64,000 bases of DNA, from positions 62,001 to 126,000 of the forward strand of contig NZ_JAHCVJ010000002.1 of NCBI RefSeq assembly GCF_018476885.1, written 5' to 3'. The position numbers and the translations under genes were made by a program. This DNA comes from Geoanaerobacter pelophilus (GTDB lineage Bacteria; Desulfobacterota; Desulfuromonadia; Geobacterales; DSM-12255). This document shows positions 29,261 to 41,002 of this stretch, piece by piece (the stretch's first letter is position 1; each line of letters begins with the position of its first letter). The notes below the pieces were generated by a model. The model did no database searches. It was not told the origin of the DNA and saw nothing but the letters and a program-made list of their open reading frames with translations.

Positions 29261-29743
29261 TCAGATCGCCACCCTGACCATAACCGGGGCAAGCAGGCGC
29301 GCCACATCCCTGGGATCAAGACCTACCAGGTAGCCGCGCTTCCCCCCGTTAAGGTAGATGCGCGGCAGGGCCATTATTGTCTCCTCCAGGTAAACCGGCA
29401 TCTGTTTTCTGGTGCCAAAGGGGGAGGTTCCTCCAACCATGTAGCCGCTGTGACGGTTTGCCGTATCAGGAGCACACGGAGCAATCATCTTGACCCCAAC
29501 CAGTCGGGCCAACTCTTTTGTGGAAACTTGGCGATCACCATGCATCAGGACCACAAGAGGGTTCTTCAGCTCATCCTCCATGATCAGAGTCTTGATGACA
29601 CTATGCTCATCAACGCCCAGTTCGCGGGCCGAGACAGCAGTGCCACCCTTTTCCTCATAAGCATAGAGGTGATCAGTGAACTGAATCCCGGCTTGTCTGA
29701 GCATGCGCACTGCCGGTGTCACCGGGGACTTATCTTTTGCCAT
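29261..29743 (-). CDS. ybaK: Cys-tRNA(Pro)/YbaK-type deacylase
   Basis: This 160-residue protein is a free-standing editing domain that hydrolyses mischarged Cys-tRNA(Pro). Family features include TPAVRMLRQAGIQF at the N-terminus, KTLIM after about residue 50 containing the conserved lysine, and the loop GGTSPFGTRKQMPVYLE near 112-128. The ATG at 29743 gives the standard length, and upstream in-frame sequence belongs to the tail of the J-domain gene. Confidence 0.92.
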   Translation of the reverse strand: MAKDKSPVTPAVRMLRQAGIQFTDHLYAYEEKGGTAVSARELGVDEHSVIKTLIMEDELKNPLVVLMHGDRQVSTKELARLVGVKMIAPCAPDTANRHSGYMVGGTSPFGTRKQMPVYLEETIMALPRIYLNGGKRGYLVGLDPRDVARLLAPVMVRVAI

Positions 29744-29762
29744 TCCATACCTCGAATTTCTA

Positions 29763-30623
29763 CTATCGTGCCGGCGCTGCCATAGGCGCCACCGGAGCAG
29801 CCGGAGCTTCGGGGACAACAGGAGCTGACGGCGCCTCCACATAAGGGGATCGCGGTGACACTGGCCCGGACGGGACCTTTGATGGACCGACAGAGAGAGC
29901 TTCTCCGGGGTAAGACCCGGGCAGCCCCCCCCGGTAGACTCCTGCGCTACCAGCGGCATCACCCGGCGGAGTGCTGCCATAAAACGCGGCCTCTTTTGCT
30001 TCGTTTCTATAGGCGATAGAGTCGATCATGACGATGACAGCAGATACGCAGACAATCGCAACGTACGCAGCCCACGTTGTCTTGTTCGATCTGAGCCGGG
30101 ACACATTACAAGCGATTGCAAAGATTGTCGGCAAAGCGAGCAGCTCCAGCGCATAACCGGCACCGGACAACATAGAACCAAACCGTGCAGTTGACATGCC
30201 CATGACGATGACGACAAAAGAGAGAAAGACCAGATTCTGCCAGGCAGTGAACATCTGGAGAACATGACCGCCAAGATAGTCGAAGTGAGCAGCATTTTTG
30301 CGCAATGCGGGGCCGGCATTATCTGAGCACGGGGAGCCCTGAGGTTCCTGAGGCTGCAAAACCGGTGCCCCCGAAAACTCTGCATAATCGCCGGGATGAC
30401 TGTTCACTCCCTTCGCGATCTCAGCTCTGACAAGTTCATAGGCCTCGTTTATATTCTTCAACATCTCCAAAGCCCGGTGCTGTAACCGGGCATCATTCTG
30501 AAAACGATCCGGGTGCCAAACCATGACCAGTTCCCGATAGGCCTGTTTTGCCTCTTTCCCCGTGGCCCCGAAAGAGATGCCCAGAGTAGCATAGGCCCAT
30601 TTTATTGTCTTAATATCAGTCAT
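29763..30623 (-). CDS. J-domain membrane protein
   Basis: The 286-residue protein starts with a J domain (about 6-70) in which HPD is preserved (VMVWHPDRFQND), so it could stimulate an Hsp70 ATPase. Three to four hydrophobic segments follow (about 115-200, including FLSFVVIVMGMSTA), and the C-terminal 60 residues are a low-complexity Pro/Ala repeat (APxAPV type). It is probably an inner-membrane J-protein with the tail in solution. The partner and client are unknown. Neighbours do not indicate a pathway. Confidence 0.8.
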   Translation of the reverse strand: MTDIKTIKWAYATLGISFGATGKEAKQAYRELVMVWHPDRFQNDARLQHRALEMLKNINEAYELVRAEIAKGVNSHPGDYAEFSGAPVLQPQEPQGSPCSDNAGPALRKNAAHFDYLGGHVLQMFTAWQNLVFLSFVVIVMGMSTARFGSMLSGAGYALELLALPTIFAIACNVSRLRSNKTTWAAYVAIVCVSAVIVMIDSIAYRNEAKEAAFYGSTPPGDAAGSAGVYRGGLPGSYPGEALSVGPSKVPSGPVSPRSPYVEAPSAPVVPEAPAAPVAPMAAPAR

Positions 30624-30642
30624 GCGGCTTCAACCCATCGAA

Positions 30643-30972
30643 TCAGGTCTTCTTCTGCAGGTAATCGCCAAGTTGCATCCGGCTATGCTCATCATCATGA
30701 CAATAGACACACAGGTTTTCCCAGTTACTGCCATCTGCCGGGTTGTAATGGTGATTGCCGTCCCTATGATGAACTGTCAGCAAATGAAGGTTCGACTCAT
30801 CAAACTCTCTGCCGCACTTGGCACAGATCCAGCCGTGCAGCTTCAGCGAACGTTCACGATAATTTTCAGGCCCGGCCTTGTCCGCCTTTAGCAAGCGCAC
30901 CAGATTATCAAGCTCTTCCTGGCTGGCAGCAGGCACAGACTTAGGCCTTCTTGGTCCAAACGAACGCGGCAT
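30643..30972 (-). CDS. HNH nuclease-like protein (YajD type)
   Basis: The 109-residue product has two CxxC pairs, CAKC near 54 and CVYC near 92, and the HNH-type sequence LLTVHHRDGNHHYNP near 68-82. This arrangement is that of the small YajD-type HNH family, whose substrate is not established. I chose the ATG at 30972 (MPRSFGPRR). An upstream in-frame start at 31023 adds an unlikely hydrophobic lead. It is 19 bp upstream of the J-domain gene, on the same strand. Confidence 0.8.
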   Translation of the reverse strand: MPRSFGPRRPKSVPAASQEELDNLVRLLKADKAGPENYRERSLKLHGWICAKCGREFDESNLHLLTVHHRDGNHHYNPADGSNWENLCVYCHDDEHSRMQLGDYLQKKT

Positions 30973-31240
30973 GGCAAAGCACCCTCCATTAAAAGTCCGG
31001 TATCCCAAAGCTACCCCGGCCACTGATAACTGTCAAGATGTCAGATTGTACCAAGCACAGCGCTACACCTTCTCCAAGCTGCGATAAAACATCTTTTTTT
31101 GTTTATCGGTTGAAAGCAGCCGGCCAGCTGCTATGTTATAACATGGAACGATGTAATCGCCGTCACCTCGGCATCGCCGCGGCTGTGGCACATGAAGTAA
31201 CGCTGAAACCGGACCAAGCCCAACAGGAGAGGATTTAGAG

Positions 31241-33025
31241 ATGTCCTTTGTCGGTGAACTGGAGCATCTACCCATAGTTGATGTCATACAACTGCTCAAC
31301 TCCACCAGGAAATCAGGGACGCTCTGCGTCAAAAGCGGCAAGGGCGAAAGCCAGCTGGTTTTTGTCGACGGTTATATCGTGGGGGCCAACCATGTCAACA
31401 ACAGCGTCCGTATCGGCCAGGTCTTGGTCGACATGGGGGCCATAACCCAAGCCGAACTTGAGGAGTCCCTTGCGGAGCAGTTCAATGCCGGAGCGAACAG
31501 AAAACCTTTGGTCGCAACCCTTATCGAAGGAGGCCGGATCGACAAGGATGTTGCATATAAAGGACTGGAAAACCTCATTGAGATGACCATCGTTGAAGTG
31601 CTTACCTGGACAAGCGGCACCTTCGAACTGGACATAGACAAGATTACCGTATCTGACGAATACCGGTATTTCCCGGAAAAACTGCAACAGGACATCTGCC
31701 TAAATACTCAAAGCGTCCTGATGGATGCCCTGCGCATCTATGATGAAAAAATGCGCGACGGCACCCTGACTCCGGAAACCTTTGCTGCAATGGATATTCC
31801 GATTGAAGGCTTTGACAGCAACTGGGAAGCTCCGGAGATTACCGCCGACCTGCTCGGACTTGACGATCTTGACAACCTGGACCGAACCATTCCGGATGTT
31901 TTTTTAGGAGTGAAGGAGATCATAGCAAAAAATGAAGTCGATCCCTCTGACGTACACAAGAAAGCAATAAGTGCTGAACTTGCCGGCATTCCCGAAGACC
32001 AACAGGAGAAAATCTATACCCTCCTGGCCAACCTGTCAGGAAACGTCAAGGAGGATGACTCCTTATACACCACCCCGATTGCGGTAATTCTTTTCACCCG
32101 GAATGAACTGTTACGCCACATCATCACGACCCTTGCGCGGCATGAAGGGTATCTTGTGTTCTCAACTGACGAAGCAGAAACCCTTGATCACATAATAGAC
32201 AAGGCCATAGCTCGGGAGCTGACTCCGGTACTTGTTATCGATCCTCCCTCAAGCAATGACCCGCTGTTTTCAGCTAACGCTATCATGGAGCTGTTGCTCC
32301 GGAAACGGATGAAATACCCGCAGATTGCCATCATCCAGATGATCTCATCTCACAATGGACACTTTTCTCTGCAGGCGTTACAGTGGGGCGTCAGGTTGTT
32401 GCTCCCATGGCCGGACAAAAGAAATCCGAATGAAGACTTTGCCGAAGAAATTATCAGTTTGCTCGAAACTCTCAGGGTATACCTCAGCACAACCTTTTTA
32501 ACCCCTGAGCACAAGGCGATCAAGCAGCTTCGGGAGTGCATCTTTGAACTCGACGCCTTGCAGGAAGCGCCTGAAGTTTCATTTGTTATCCTGAAATTCA
32601 CTGCAGCAATCTTTGAACGGTCCATGACATTTGTTGTCGGAAAATCCGAGCTTATTGCAGAAAGAGGAATCGGGATCCACAGAGACAAAGGCGAAGGGGC
32701 ATCCCCCCCCATGATGTTCAGAATACCTATCGGCGAGCAGTCACTGTTCAAAACGGTCATCGAAAATGGACAGCTCTACCATGGAGACACCAAGGACGAA
32801 AGCATCACCGCCGATTTGCATAAGCAGATCGGGGCGCCTGACAGCTCGACTATAGTTCTGATTCCGGTCAGCAGCATGGGGCGGTGCGTTGCCCTGATTT
32901 ACGGCGATTTTGGCAATAAGCCGGGCTCGCCTGTTCAGATCGAATTACTGGAAATTCTGGCGCATCATGCCGGTCTGGTCCTGGAAAATACCCTGTACCG
33001 CAAAAAGTTTGCAAAGACCTCTTGA
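31241..33025 (+). CDS. DUF4388 / receiver-like / GAF-like signalling protein
   Basis: The 594-residue protein begins with a DUF4388 (PATAN-like) domain (about 1-110, SFVGELEHLPIVDVIQLL) common in Geobacter and Myxococcus regulators. A receiver-like module follows at about 280-420 and a GAF-like domain at about 440-590. No kinase or output enzyme is visible. GGAGAGG upstream supports the ATG. The pilus ATPase gene follows 41 bp downstream, so a role in controlling pilus retraction is plausible by analogy with PatA-type proteins. That role is inference. Confidence 0.8.
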   Translation: MSFVGELEHLPIVDVIQLLNSTRKSGTLCVKSGKGESQLVFVDGYIVGANHVNNSVRIGQVLVDMGAITQAELEESLAEQFNAGANRKPLVATLIEGGRIDKDVAYKGLENLIEMTIVEVLTWTSGTFELDIDKITVSDEYRYFPEKLQQDICLNTQSVLMDALRIYDEKMRDGTLTPETFAAMDIPIEGFDSNWEAPEITADLLGLDDLDNLDRTIPDVFLGVKEIIAKNEVDPSDVHKKAISAELAGIPEDQQEKIYTLLANLSGNVKEDDSLYTTPIAVILFTRNELLRHIITTLARHEGYLVFSTDEAETLDHIIDKAIARELTPVLVIDPPSSNDPLFSANAIMELLLRKRMKYPQIAIIQMISSHNGHFSLQALQWGVRLLLPWPDKRNPNEDFAEEIISLLETLRVYLSTTFLTPEHKAIKQLRECIFELDALQEAPEVSFVILKFTAAIFERSMTFVVGKSELIAERGIGIHRDKGEGASPPMMFRIPIGEQSLFKTVIENGQLYHGDTKDESITADLHKQIGAPDSSTIVLIPVSSMGRCVALIYGDFGNKPGSPVQIELLEILAHHAGLVLENTLYRKKFAKTS

Positions 33026-33066
33026 CCCTCATGCTGCCGGCACACTAAAAAAGGGAAAGTTCTGCC

Positions 33067-34137
33067 ATGGATGCTAACACTTTGCTGCAAATTCTCGATA
33101 TCGCTTTTCAGAAGAAGGTCTCCGATGTCCATTTTGAAGTGGACAATCCACCCATTTTCAGGGGCAGGGGCCAACTGATCCGCTCAAAACTGCCGAACCT
33201 GACTGACAAAGACACCGAATTCATCGCGTCACGGATTCTCGAACATAACGGTCGCACTCTTACCAGCGATTTCAAAGAGATTGACGCCTCCTACTCTCTC
33301 CCCAGCGGTGGGCGCTTCAGGGTAAGCATATTCCGGCAACGCAACAAGTACGGAATAGTGATGCGGGTCATTCCACCTCACATCGGCAGTTTCGATGAAC
33401 TGCACCTCCCACCAGTCCTCGGTGAGATCGTCAAAGCTCCAAACGGCCTGATCCTGGTAACGGGTCCTACCGGTAATGGCAAATCGACAACCCTTGCTTC
33501 GATGATCAGGTTCATCAACGAAAGCTGCAACTACAACATCGTCACCATAGAAGACCCGATAGAATTTCTCTTCACTTCGCAGAAGAGCTGCATCATCCAG
33601 CGTGAGGTGGGGATTGACACCGAGAGTTTTAATGCTGCCCTTAAAGGGGTGCTGCGCATGGACCCCGATGTGATAATGGTTGGAGAAATGCGGGACAAAG
33701 AGACCATTGAAGCGTGCATCAAGACCGCCGAAACCGGGCACCTGGTGTTATCGACACTTCATACTCAAAGCGCCGTATCAACCATTAACCGGATGCTCGG
33801 ACATTTCCCGCCAGAAGGACAAGAGATAATCCGCCAGAGACTGGCAGATATCCTCGTCGCAACCGTATCCCTCCGCCTCGTCAAGGACAAGAGCGGAGAA
33901 AACATCCTGCCGGTAGTCGAAATCATGCGGTCTACAACGACTATTCAAGCGTGCATCAGGGAGGGGCGGCTCGACGAGATCGAGAAGCATATCGAAAACG
34001 GACAATCGTTATACCACATGCAGACACTAGACCAGCACCTGCTGCAGCTTTACAAGCAGGACTTGATTACCATGGAAGACGCCAAGCGGATCTCGCATTC
34101 CATGGACTTTGAAAGAAAACTGGTTTTCGAGCAATAA
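33067..34137 (+). CDS. pilT: PilT/PilU-type pilus retraction ATPase
   Basis: The 356-residue hexameric ATPase has the Walker A motif GPTGNGKST near 135, the Asp box IEDPIEF near 160, the Walker B region DPDVIMVGEMRD near 199-210, and the His box TGHLVLSTLHT near 225. These are the signatures of type IV pilus retraction motors. Geobacter genomes carry several PilT paralogues, so this one's role is not fixed, and the C-terminal AIRNLIRE motif of canonical PilT is not exact. It ends just before a shared terminator. Confidence 0.9.
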   Translation: MDANTLLQILDIAFQKKVSDVHFEVDNPPIFRGRGQLIRSKLPNLTDKDTEFIASRILEHNGRTLTSDFKEIDASYSLPSGGRFRVSIFRQRNKYGIVMRVIPPHIGSFDELHLPPVLGEIVKAPNGLILVTGPTGNGKSTTLASMIRFINESCNYNIVTIEDPIEFLFTSQKSCIIQREVGIDTESFNAALKGVLRMDPDVIMVGEMRDKETIEACIKTAETGHLVLSTLHTQSAVSTINRMLGHFPPEGQEIIRQRLADILVATVSLRLVKDKSGENILPVVEIMRSTTTIQACIREGRLDEIEKHIENGQSLYHMQTLDQHLLQLYKQDLITMEDAKRISHSMDFERKLVFEQ

Positions 34138-34154
34138 CCATTTACCTGCAAATC

Positions 34155-34191
34155 AAAAAGGCCGCCCCATTTCTATGGGACGGCCTTTTTT
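34155..34191. terminator. Bidirectional terminator between pilT and rpoD
   Basis: AAAAAGGCCG..CCCAT and ATGGG..CGGCCTTTTTT form a strong GC-rich hairpin with A and T tracts on the two sides. It serves the rightward pilT transcript and the leftward rpoD transcript, whose stop is at 34195. Confidence 0.9.
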
Positions 34192-34194
34192 CTA

Positions 34195-35955
<1,761 letters not shown>

Positions 35956-35983
35956 GCCTACCTCGAACGTATGACGATAACTT

Positions 35984-37738
35984 CTATAATAATTGCGATT
36001 TCTTATTTCGCAAGGTCTCGATTTCTTTCAGCAGCTCCAGATAGCGCTCCGAATCCTGCTCAGTCCGCGCCAACTCCCGCGCCAGCTCTTTCAAATCTTT
36101 CAGCGGACTGCGCTCAAGCGAAGCACAACACTGGTCAAATGCCTTCTGTGGATCGATCCCCTGCAACTGCGCATCGTTGACAAATAGAGAGGCAAGTTGC
36201 TGTACACTCTCGTGGCTATCGCTTCTTTCAAAGAGATGACCCAGATCAACGCTGCCTTGTTGTTTGCTTTCAGTTATGAGACGGTCGGCAATCGCCTGAA
36301 AATGATGCGGCAGCAGCCTGACAACCTTGCGCTCGTCGCCTAGCTGCGCCAATTCAGGGAATGTCCCCATCAGCAGCAACAGCATTTCAGCAGGACTGGT
36401 ACCGCAATTCTGGCGCGCCTTCTGCGGCGTTGGCCTTAACTGGCGCTCCGTGCCGGAAACCCCGGCCATGAGTTTGAGCTCCGCCTCATCGACCCCAAGC
36501 ACCCGAGCTATTTCCGTTACATACAGCTTCCGCTGCATGCGATCTTCCAGCAAGCGCAGCCGCGGCAGCAATTCGTCCAGAATCTGACGCTTCCCTTCGA
36601 TGGTTCCTGCCTGCCGGCTATTCAGCAACAACCTGAAAAAATAATCGAGCACCGATCGCGACTTTTGCATCCGGGTTAGCAACCCTTCTGCGCCTTCGCG
36701 CTTCACAAAGCTGTCGGGATCGTCGCCTGCCGGCAGTTCGATTACTGAAGCCGGTATTCCTTCAGGCAGCAACATATCCATTGCCCTGACCGTTGCCTTC
36801 TGACCGGCACCGTCTGAATCAAACAGGATGTAGAGCTGGCCGGCATAGCGATGGAGCAGCTTGACCTGGTCCGATGTCAGGGCTGTCCCGCAAGTGGCGA
36901 CAACCTCTCTGATCCCTGCCTGGTACATCGAGAGGTGATCGAAATAGCCTTCTACGACGATCGCAACTTTCTTCTCCCTTATGGCCTGCTTGGCAAGGTC
37001 AAGGCCGAAAAGGATGTCTCCCTTGTGGTAGATGGGTGACTCAGGCGAATTGATGTATTTGGGCAGCGAATCGTCAAGCACTCTGCCGCCAAAAGCGACC
37101 GGTCGACCATGCAGGTCGGAAATAGTAAAGAGCAAGCGGTTACGGAACGTGTCGTAATAGCCGCCGCTTTCCCTCTGGCGCACAAGTCCGAGTTTCTCAG
37201 CCTTGGCCAGGTCTATTTTGCGCCGCTCAAGGTACCGGCACAACGAGTCCCACTTTTCCGGAGCAAAGCCTAGCCGGTAGGCTTCGACCGTTGCCGGATC
37301 CACTCCTCGCTGCTTGAGGTAACTTCTGCAGGACTCTCCAGACTCACCCGACACGAGAATCTCGTGATAAAAGCCGGAGGCAATCTCTGCAATCCTGAAA
37401 AATTCCTCTTTTTCGTCCTTTCGCGTCTGCTCCGCTCGCGAAAGGGGCCGCTCATCAATAGCAACCCCTGCCTTCTTTGCAAGGTGCTTGACCGCTTCGG
37501 GGAAGCTAATCCCCTCAATGCGCATGATGAAACTGAAAGCATTGCCGCCGGCCCCGCAGCCAAAGCAGTGAAAAATTCCCCGGCCGGGGTTTACATTGAA
37601 TGATGGCGTTTTCTCGCCGTGAAAAGGGCACAGCCCCTGATAATTCGCTCCAGCCTTTTTGAGACTTACATAGTCGGAGACAACATCAAGAATTGTCACC
37701 CTCTCCCGAATCTCACGAACTGTTTCCTCGGGTATCAT
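35984..37738 (-). CDS. dnaG: DNA primase DnaG
   Basis: DnaG synthesises RNA primers at the replication fork. The 584-residue product has the CHC2 zinc finger with C37, H40, C58 and C61, a TOPRIM catalytic domain (about 255-340, with [11 protein letters not shown] and [10 protein letters not shown]), and a C-terminal DnaB-binding region (about 440-584). It is 28 bp upstream of rpoD, in the classical macromolecular synthesis arrangement. Confidence 0.98.
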   Translation of the reverse strand: MIPEETVREIRERVTILDVVSDYVSLKKAGANYQGLCPFHGEKTPSFNVNPGRGIFHCFGCGAGGNAFSFIMRIEGISFPEAVKHLAKKAGVAIDERPLSRAEQTRKDEKEEFFRIAEIASGFYHEILVSGESGESCRSYLKQRGVDPATVEAYRLGFAPEKWDSLCRYLERRKIDLAKAEKLGLVRQRESGGYYDTFRNRLLFTISDLHGRPVAFGGRVLDDSLPKYINSPESPIYHKGDILFGLDLAKQAIREKKVAIVVEGYFDHLSMYQAGIREVVATCGTALTSDQVKLLHRYAGQLYILFDSDGAGQKATVRAMDMLLPEGIPASVIELPAGDDPDSFVKREGAEGLLTRMQKSRSVLDYFFRLLLNSRQAGTIEGKRQILDELLPRLRLLEDRMQRKLYVTEIARVLGVDEAELKLMAGVSGTERQLRPTPQKARQNCGTSPAEMLLLLMGTFPELAQLGDERKVVRLLPHHFQAIADRLITESKQQGSVDLGHLFERSDSHESVQQLASLFVNDAQLQGIDPQKAFDQCCASLERSPLKDLKELARELARTEQDSERYLELLKEIETLRNKKSQLL

Positions 37739-37794
37739 GGATGACGACCTCCAGTGAAGGGCATACCATCAAGACTATGCAAGTTTTAGCAGCC

Positions 37795-38355
37795 TCAGGA
37801 ACGCCTCACCTTGTTTTCTTCACGCTTTGAACCCCGCCAACCATCAATCATGTCTATTCCGGCCTTGCAAAAGGCGCGCGCCGTAGGAGATGACTGGATA
37901 TAGCCTTTCAGTTTCGCGGGAGCAGGTCCATTTATCAATATCGCCAGGGCGATACAGATCAGGAAAGCTCCCTGCATAAGACCGAAAAGTATCCCTCCGA
38001 AACGATTGAGCCAGCCGAGCAGCATGACCTTGAAAATTGTAGTCAACAGGTGACCGGCAAAAAAGAAGAGCAGCCCAAGAACAGCATAGATAAGAACAAA
38101 GGAGATGGGTATTGCTACCAGTCTGGGCAGCCTTATCAATCCAGACAGTGCAGTTGCAACATACCCGTAGTAGGTGAATGCCGCCCATGCGCCGGCAACC
38201 ACGCCGAGCAGAGCGCAAACCTCTCTGACAAGCCCCTTCATGAACCCCTTGACAGCACACGCTGCAAGGACACCCCAGATAAGAATGTCAAGAAGTGAGA
38301 AACCGGACATTGAGTGAGAACCCATAAAAAAGAAAAAGCAGGGGCGATCATTCAC
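37795..38355 (-). CDS. CvpA-family membrane protein
   Basis: Four hydrophobic segments and the DILIWGVLAACAVKGFMKGLVREV-type opening (first helix at about 20-45, cited by its ends DILI and VREV) identify the CvpA/colicin V production family. GVVAGAWAAFTY follows. Family members are inner-membrane proteins of incompletely known function. The start is uncertain. ATG at 38355 has GGTGGGGG upstream, while the ATG at 38310 gives the more usual MSGFSLLD beginning. It lies between yqeY and dnaG. Confidence 0.8.
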   Translation of the reverse strand: MNDRPCFFFFMGSHSMSGFSLLDILIWGVLAACAVKGFMKGLVREVCALLGVVAGAWAAFTYYGYVATALSGLIRLPRLVAIPISFVLIYAVLGLLFFFAGHLLTTIFKVMLLGWLNRFGGILFGLMQGAFLICIALAILINGPAPAKLKGYIQSSPTARAFCKAGIDMIDGWRGSKREENKVRRS

Positions 38356-38408
38356 GATCTACCCCCACCTAGTCTCTCTTCTTAGTTTATTTCAAATTTG
38401 AGCAGGAA

Positions 38409-38852
38409 TCAGCCCAAAAGCCCTTTAACCACGTCACTGACCAGCTTGCCATCAGCACATCCCGTTACCTGCGGCTTCAAGACCTTCATTACCTTGCCCA
38501 TGTCCTTGCCACCCTGAGCACCGGATTCAGCGATCGCTTTTTCCACTAGGGTGACAATCTCTTCTCTGGAAAGCTGTCGAGGGAGAAAATCCAGCAGAAC
38601 CGACAGTTCCCGCTCTTCTTTTTCCACAAGGTCGACCCTGCCGGCTTCACCGAACATCCGAATCGACTCTCTGCGTTGCTTGACCAGAGAGGCAATCACT
38701 TCTTGGATACCGGAATCGTCCAGAACAAGCTTCTGGTCAATCTCCTTGTTTTTAACAGCAGAGCGGACAAGACGGATGGCAGACAGCCTCAGATCATCCT
38801 TGGCCCGCATCGCATCTTTCATTTCATCATTTAACCTGTCCCGCAAAGACAT
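38409..38852 (-). CDS. GatB/YqeY domain protein
   Basis: The 147-residue protein matches the free-standing YqeY family, similar to the tail domain of the GatB amidotransferase subunit (MSLRDRLNDEMKDAMRAK; GKDMGKVMKVLKP near the end). A tRNA-linked role is suspected in the family but not proved. I chose the ATG at 38852, with GGAG 8 bases upstream inside the end of rpsU. An in-frame GTG at 38861 overlaps rpsU. It is commonly found between rpsU and dnaG. Confidence 0.9.
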   Translation of the reverse strand: MSLRDRLNDEMKDAMRAKDDLRLSAIRLVRSAVKNKEIDQKLVLDDSGIQEVIASLVKQRRESIRMFGEAGRVDLVEKEERELSVLLDFLPRQLSREEIVTLVEKAIAESGAQGGKDMGKVMKVLKPQVTGCADGKLVSDVVKGLLG

Positions 38853-38857
38853 CAGGA

Positions 38858-39055
38858 TCACTCCATCATTTTGCGCTGCTTTTTAAGGGCGCGTTTACGG
38901 GCAGCAATTGTTTTTTTCTTCCGCTTGATGCTTGGTTTTTCGAAATGTTCACGTTTACGGATTTCCGACAGGATTCCTGCCTTCTCGCACTGCTTCTTGA
39001 ACTTCTTCAGCACGACCTCAAACGGCTCATTTTCTTTTACCTTGATTCCCGGCAT
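38858..39055 (-). CDS. rpsU: 30S ribosomal protein S21
   Basis: The 65-residue basic protein has the S21 signature [19 protein letters not shown] and a Lys/Arg-rich tail ([19 protein letters not shown]). It binds the small subunit and affects initiation. As first gene of the macromolecular synthesis operon, it directly follows a strong promoter and precedes yqeY with six bases between. Confidence 0.97.
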   Translation of the reverse strand: MPGIKVKENEPFEVVLKKFKKQCEKAGILSEIRKREHFEKPSIKRKKKTIAARKRALKKQRKMME

Positions 39056-39126
39056 TCATACTCCCCCCCTTCTGTCGCAAATTTTTAGCATTAAATAAGG
39101 GTAAGCCGGTACTATGAAGAGATGGT

Positions 39127-39155
39127 ATATTACCTATCGGCTACCATCATGTCAA
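39127..39155 (-). promoter_or_regulatory. Sigma70 promoter of rpsU-yqeY-cvpA-dnaG-rpoD
   Basis: On the minus strand TTGACA (39155-39150) and TAATAT (39132-39127) are 17 bp apart, close to consensus. The start would be near 39120, giving a leader of about 65 nt before rpsU. Confidence 0.85.
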
Positions 39156-39180
39156 GCAACTTATTCATAATTTTCAATAA

Positions 39181-39513
39181 TTACTCGATCGGCCGCGACT
39201 GTTTTTCCGCAATCCCGGAGACACCGAAGCGGCGCCGGAGCTCGTCATAAACGGCATCGAGAGGGATATCGTGAAAACCGAGCAGCACCAGGGAGTGGAA
39301 GAACAGGTCAGCAGCCTCATAGACAATCTCTTCCCGCTCTCCTCCCTTGCCGGCGATGACCAGTTCCGTCGCCTCTTCGCCGAGCTTTTTGAGGATCTTG
39401 TCATTCCCTTTCCGGATCAGGGAAGCGGTATATGACTGCTCCGACGGATTGGCCTTGCGCTCAAGGATAACACGGTACACGGCCTGAAGTATGTCGTCAT
39501 GTTCGTAGCTCAT
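39181..39513 (-). CDS. hisE: Phosphoribosyl-ATP pyrophosphatase
   Basis: HisE hydrolyses phosphoribosyl-ATP to phosphoribosyl-AMP in histidine synthesis. The 110-residue all-helical protein has the metal-binding [10 protein letters not shown] and [12 protein letters not shown] motifs of the MazG-like fold. It is a stand-alone enzyme here, with no fused HisI domain, and no hisI lies in the window. It is the last gene of the his cluster, overlapping hisF by four bases. Confidence 0.96.
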   Translation of the reverse strand: MSYEHDDILQAVYRVILERKANPSEQSYTASLIRKGNDKILKKLGEEATELVIAGKGGEREEIVYEAADLFFHSLVLLGFHDIPLDAVYDELRRRFGVSGIAEKQSRPIE

Positions 39514-40271
39514 AGCCTTACCGGAACCCCTTTAGCTTTCAGATACTCTTTAGCCTCGCCAATGGTGTACTCTCTGAAATGGAAGATCGAGGCTGCAAGG
39601 CAGGCGCTGGCGCCAGCTTTGGTAAATCCGTCGTAGATATGCTCCAGGTTGCCGACCCCACCGGAGGCAATGACCGGAATGGATACGGCATCGACGATAG
39701 CACGGGTCAGCGGAAGATCATAGCCGTCCTTGGTGCCATCACAATCCATGCTGGTAAGAAGAATCTCCCCTGAACCGAATGCTTCCATTTTTTGCGCCCA
39801 CTCGACAGCGTCTATACCTGTCGGCTTGCGGCCGCCATGGGTATAGACCTCCCAACGAGCTTCCCCCGGCACCCGGCGGGCATCGATCGCCACCACCGTA
39901 CACTGGGAACCGAATCGCTCGGCGGCCTCGCGCACGAAATCCGGGTTATGCACTGCCGCCGTGTTGATCGAGACCTTGTCGGCGCCGGCATTGAGCATCC
40001 GGCGGATATCTTCCACCGTGCGAATCCCTCCGCCGACGGTCAGCGGCATGAACACCCGCTCTGCCGTCTTACGCACAACTTCCACCATGGTGTCTCTGCC
40101 GTCGCTCGATGCCGTGATATCGAGAAACGTCAGCTCATCAGCACCTTGTTTGTCGTATATCTCGGCAATCTCCACCGGATCACCGGCATCGCGGAGTTCC
40201 AGGAACTGCACGCCCTTGACCACCCTGCCGCCGGTAACGTCGAGACAGGGGATAATGCGCCGGGTCAGCAT
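39510..40271 (-). CDS. hisF: Imidazole glycerol phosphate synthase, cyclase subunit
   Basis: This TIM-barrel partner of HisH forms imidazole glycerol phosphate and AICAR from PRFAR and ammonia. Catalytic aspartates lie in [16 protein letters not shown] (D11) and [13 protein letters not shown] (near 130). Phosphate-binding loops GGGIR and SGGVGN are present. 253 residues is standard. It overlaps hisA by seven bases. Confidence 0.98.
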   Translation of the reverse strand: MLTRRIIPCLDVTGGRVVKGVQFLELRDAGDPVEIAEIYDKQGADELTFLDITASSDGRDTMVEVVRKTAERVFMPLTVGGGIRTVEDIRRMLNAGADKVSINTAAVHNPDFVREAAERFGSQCTVVAIDARRVPGEARWEVYTHGGRKPTGIDAVEWAQKMEAFGSGEILLTSMDCDGTKDGYDLPLTRAIVDAVSIPVIASGGVGNLEHIYDGFTKAGASACLAASIFHFREYTIGEAKEYLKAKGVPVRL

Positions 40272-41002
40272 GACTTGCCCCGCTTCGTCATGGCAATCGC
40301 CTCGGCCAGGTCGATGGCACCGGAATAGATAGCCTTGCCGGTAATGGCGCCACTAACCCCGGAAGATTCAACAGCCATGAGGTTTTCAATATCCTTAAGG
40401 GTTGACAGGCCGCCGGAAGCGATCACCGGGATAGAGATCGCCTCAGCCAGGGTCTTGGTGGCCTCGACATTGGGTCCCTGCATCATGCCGTCGCGGCTGA
40501 TATCGGTATAGATTATCGCAGCTACGCCGAACCCCTCGAATTTCTTCGCCAGCTCGACTGCCGTAACGCCGGTCACCTCTGCCCACCCCTGTACCGCAAC
40601 CATGCCGTTCTTGGCGTCGATGCCGACCACGATCCGGCCCGGAAATTTCTGGCACGCCTCTTTGACCAGTTCCGGGTTGCGCTGCGCGGCAGTGCCGATG
40701 ATGACCCGCCCGATACCCAGTCCCAGATAGGCCTCGATGGTTGCCAGGTCACGAATGCCGCCCCCTAGTTGGGTTGGAATTTTCAGCACGGCGACGATCG
40801 CTTCTATGGCACTCCGGTTGCGCGGGGTACCGGCAAAGGCGCCGTCAAGGTCGACAATGTGCAGCAGCTCTGCGCCTTTTGCCTCCCAATCAAGGGCCTG
40901 GGCCGCCGGGCTGTTACTGTAAACCGTGTCCCGATCCATCAGCCCCTGCTCCAGGCGGACACACTTCCCTTCCTTCAAGTCAATCGCTGGAATAATAATC
41001 AC
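40265..41002 (-). CDS. hisA: ProFAR isomerase HisA
   Basis: HisA is the TIM-barrel enzyme that isomerises ProFAR to PRFAR. D8 in [15 protein letters not shown] and the second catalytic Asp in [15 protein letters not shown] are visible. It is related to HisF, which follows it. The 245-residue length is normal. Its ATG overlaps the hisH stop by four bases. Confidence 0.98.
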   Translation of the reverse strand: MIIIPAIDLKEGKCVRLEQGLMDRDTVYSNSPAAQALDWEAKGAELLHIVDLDGAFAGTPRNRSAIEAIVAVLKIPTQLGGGIRDLATIEAYLGLGIGRVIIGTAAQRNPELVKEACQKFPGRIVVGIDAKNGMVAVQGWAEVTGVTAVELAKKFEGFGVAAIIYTDISRDGMMQGPNVEATKTLAEAISIPVIASGGLSTLKDIENLMAVESSGVSGAITGKAIYSGAIDLAEAIAMTKRGKSC

